Of a DNA stretch of 6,137 bases, positions 5,738 through 6,137 are shown piece after piece. Positions within the stretch are counted from its first letter, which is position 1, and each line of letters begins with the position of its first letter. The position numbers were made by a program, and so were the translations under genes. The DNA lies in contig MTKS01000099.1 of the NCBI GenBank assembly GCA_004028495.1, positions 1 through 6,137 on the forward strand, written 5' to 3'. The notes beneath the pieces are model-generated. The model worked only from the letters and a program-made list of their open reading frames with translations, searched no databases and was not told the origin of the DNA. This DNA comes from Candidatus Electrothrix marina (lineage in GTDB: Bacteria > Desulfobacterota > Desulfobulbia > Desulfobulbales > Desulfobulbaceae).

Positions 5738-6137
5738 CTGCTGTTTGAGCTGTTGGTCAAAGCCGCCAGTATCCCGCAGCCAGTGAAGAAAAGCACAAAC
5801 TGTTGCGCCCCGCTGACGTACAAATTATAGCCCATGGCGACCACGCTGCGAATTCCAGCCTTGAGCAAGGCCGCAGCCACCGAGGCAAAGGCATCCTTGG
5901 CTTGATCGTCAATCCGAGCCGACTGGCAGGCGTTGAGTACCATGATCGGAATGCGGTATTCCGCCAACAGCTCGCTGAGCAGCCGGGCCTCCACCGGAGC
6001 CGCTTCCCCTGCTTCATCTTCAAAGAGCAGCCTGCCCTGGGCCCGGCCCTTCAAAACATGGGAGGAGATGCCGTCATCCGCCGCACCATACCCACCATGG
6101 CCGTCAAAATGAACCAGATGATAGAAGCCCGGTTTGT
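5605..6137 (-). CDS. CHAT-domain caspase-like protease fragment, 5' end outside the window
   Basis: The frame enters from beyond the window edge. FYHLVHFDGHGGYG holds the catalytic His (codon 6099-6097), and IMVLNACQSARIDD holds the catalytic Cys (codon 5928-5926), 57 residues later, the usual CHAT spacing. A further block, AGIRSVVAMGYNLYVSGAQQ, matches the segment after the Cys in CHAT proteases, family C14-like cysteine peptidases. After QQFVLF (about 5785) the frame is no longer homologous-looking: roughly 60 residues of Ser/Arg-rich sequence run to a stop at 5605, because the true continuation is in another frame. An internal TTG at 6054 is not a credible start. The protease core may be complete on this side, but the C-terminal part of the domain seems lost. 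Confidence 0.82.
   Translation of the reverse strand, partial: KPGFYHLVHFDGHGGYGAADDGISSHVLKGRAQGRLLFEDEAGEAAPVEARLLSELLAEYRIPIMVLNACQSARIDDQAKDAFASVAAALLKAGIRSVVAMGYNLYVSGAQQFVLFFTGCGILAALTNSSNSRCSGLALMKSAVQNLSSISWWTASSAPSSAQKPKLRRWNRSWPV

Larger units (their letters stand above)
4109..6137 (-). pseudogene. Broken CHAT protease - STAND NTPase - TPR gene, 5' end outside the window
   Basis: Read on the minus strand, the locus gives in order a CHAT caspase-like protease, a STAND/NB-ARC-like NTPase and TPRs, the layout of bacterial effector proteins where the repeats sense, the NTPase oligomerises and the CHAT protease acts. Two lesions break it. At about 5780-5793 the frame changes by -1, and the sequence passes from CHAT straight into HWLRDTGGF, a segment that normally follows the P-loop; no GxGxGKT is present anywhere, so a deletion is more likely than a simple indel. 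At 4544-4546 an in-frame TAG interrupts the TPRs. Downstream the same frame runs to TGA at 4109. The gene continues past 6137. Alternatives are assembly or sequencing error. Confidence 0.8.

Noticed and set aside
5785..5800. Programmed -1 frameshift joining CHAT and NTPase
   Set aside because: The local sequence does not match a classical X XXY YYZ slippery site, and restoring the frame would still leave the protein without Walker A.

Overview
The window looks like an accessory or defence-type island from a Gram-negative, mid-GC bacterium. The protein style (many AAA/DUF4143 ATPases, RelE/XRE and PIN/RHH pairs, CHAT-STAND-TPR proteins) is reminiscent of Desulfobacterota such as the Desulfobulbales and cable bacteria. 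That assignment is an impression from protein families only; no rRNA or phylogenetic marker is present.

Layout, left to right. (1) Positions 8-55 carry three alternating copies of a GGTAAAA..GTCAT motif directly in front of an AAA ATPase with a DUF4143 (PD-(D/E)XK-like) C-terminus (56-1300, +). (2) Convergent to it, a minus-strand pair encodes an AbiEii-like nucleotidyltransferase (1440-1904) and an overlapping 63-residue basic protein (1259-1450). (3) A roughly 340-base gene-free stretch (1905-2247) contains small hairpins and ends in a perfect 9+9 bp palindrome. (4) The palindrome abuts a RelE/HigB-like toxin gene (2248-2514, +) that overlaps an XRE-type antitoxin gene (2483-2854, +). (5) A minus-strand VapBC-like pair follows: RHH antitoxin (3374-3631) and PIN toxin (2991-3377), overlapping by ATGA, with a visible promoter and an inverted repeat upstream. 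(6) The right third is one damaged minus-strand locus: a CHAT caspase-like protease, a STAND/NB-ARC-like NTPase and TPRs (4109 to beyond 6137), followed by an overlapping gene for a small unrecognised protein (3730-4122).

The main result is in that last locus. Read in the gene's direction, the CHAT domain (His and Cys both present) is cut off and joined out of frame to the NTPase at about 5780-5793, with the Walker A segment missing. Further on, an in-frame TAG at 4544-4546 interrupts the TPR array where an almost identical neighbouring repeat has TAC (Tyr). The frame then stays open for another 144 codons. This looks like a decaying CHAT-STAND-TPR effector gene, though assembly error, recoding or amber read-through cannot be excluded from sequence alone.

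The toxin-antitoxin pairs are probably autoregulated two-gene operons. The remaining genes do not form an obvious single pathway; the common theme is toxin-like, conflict or stress modules packed in both orientations.
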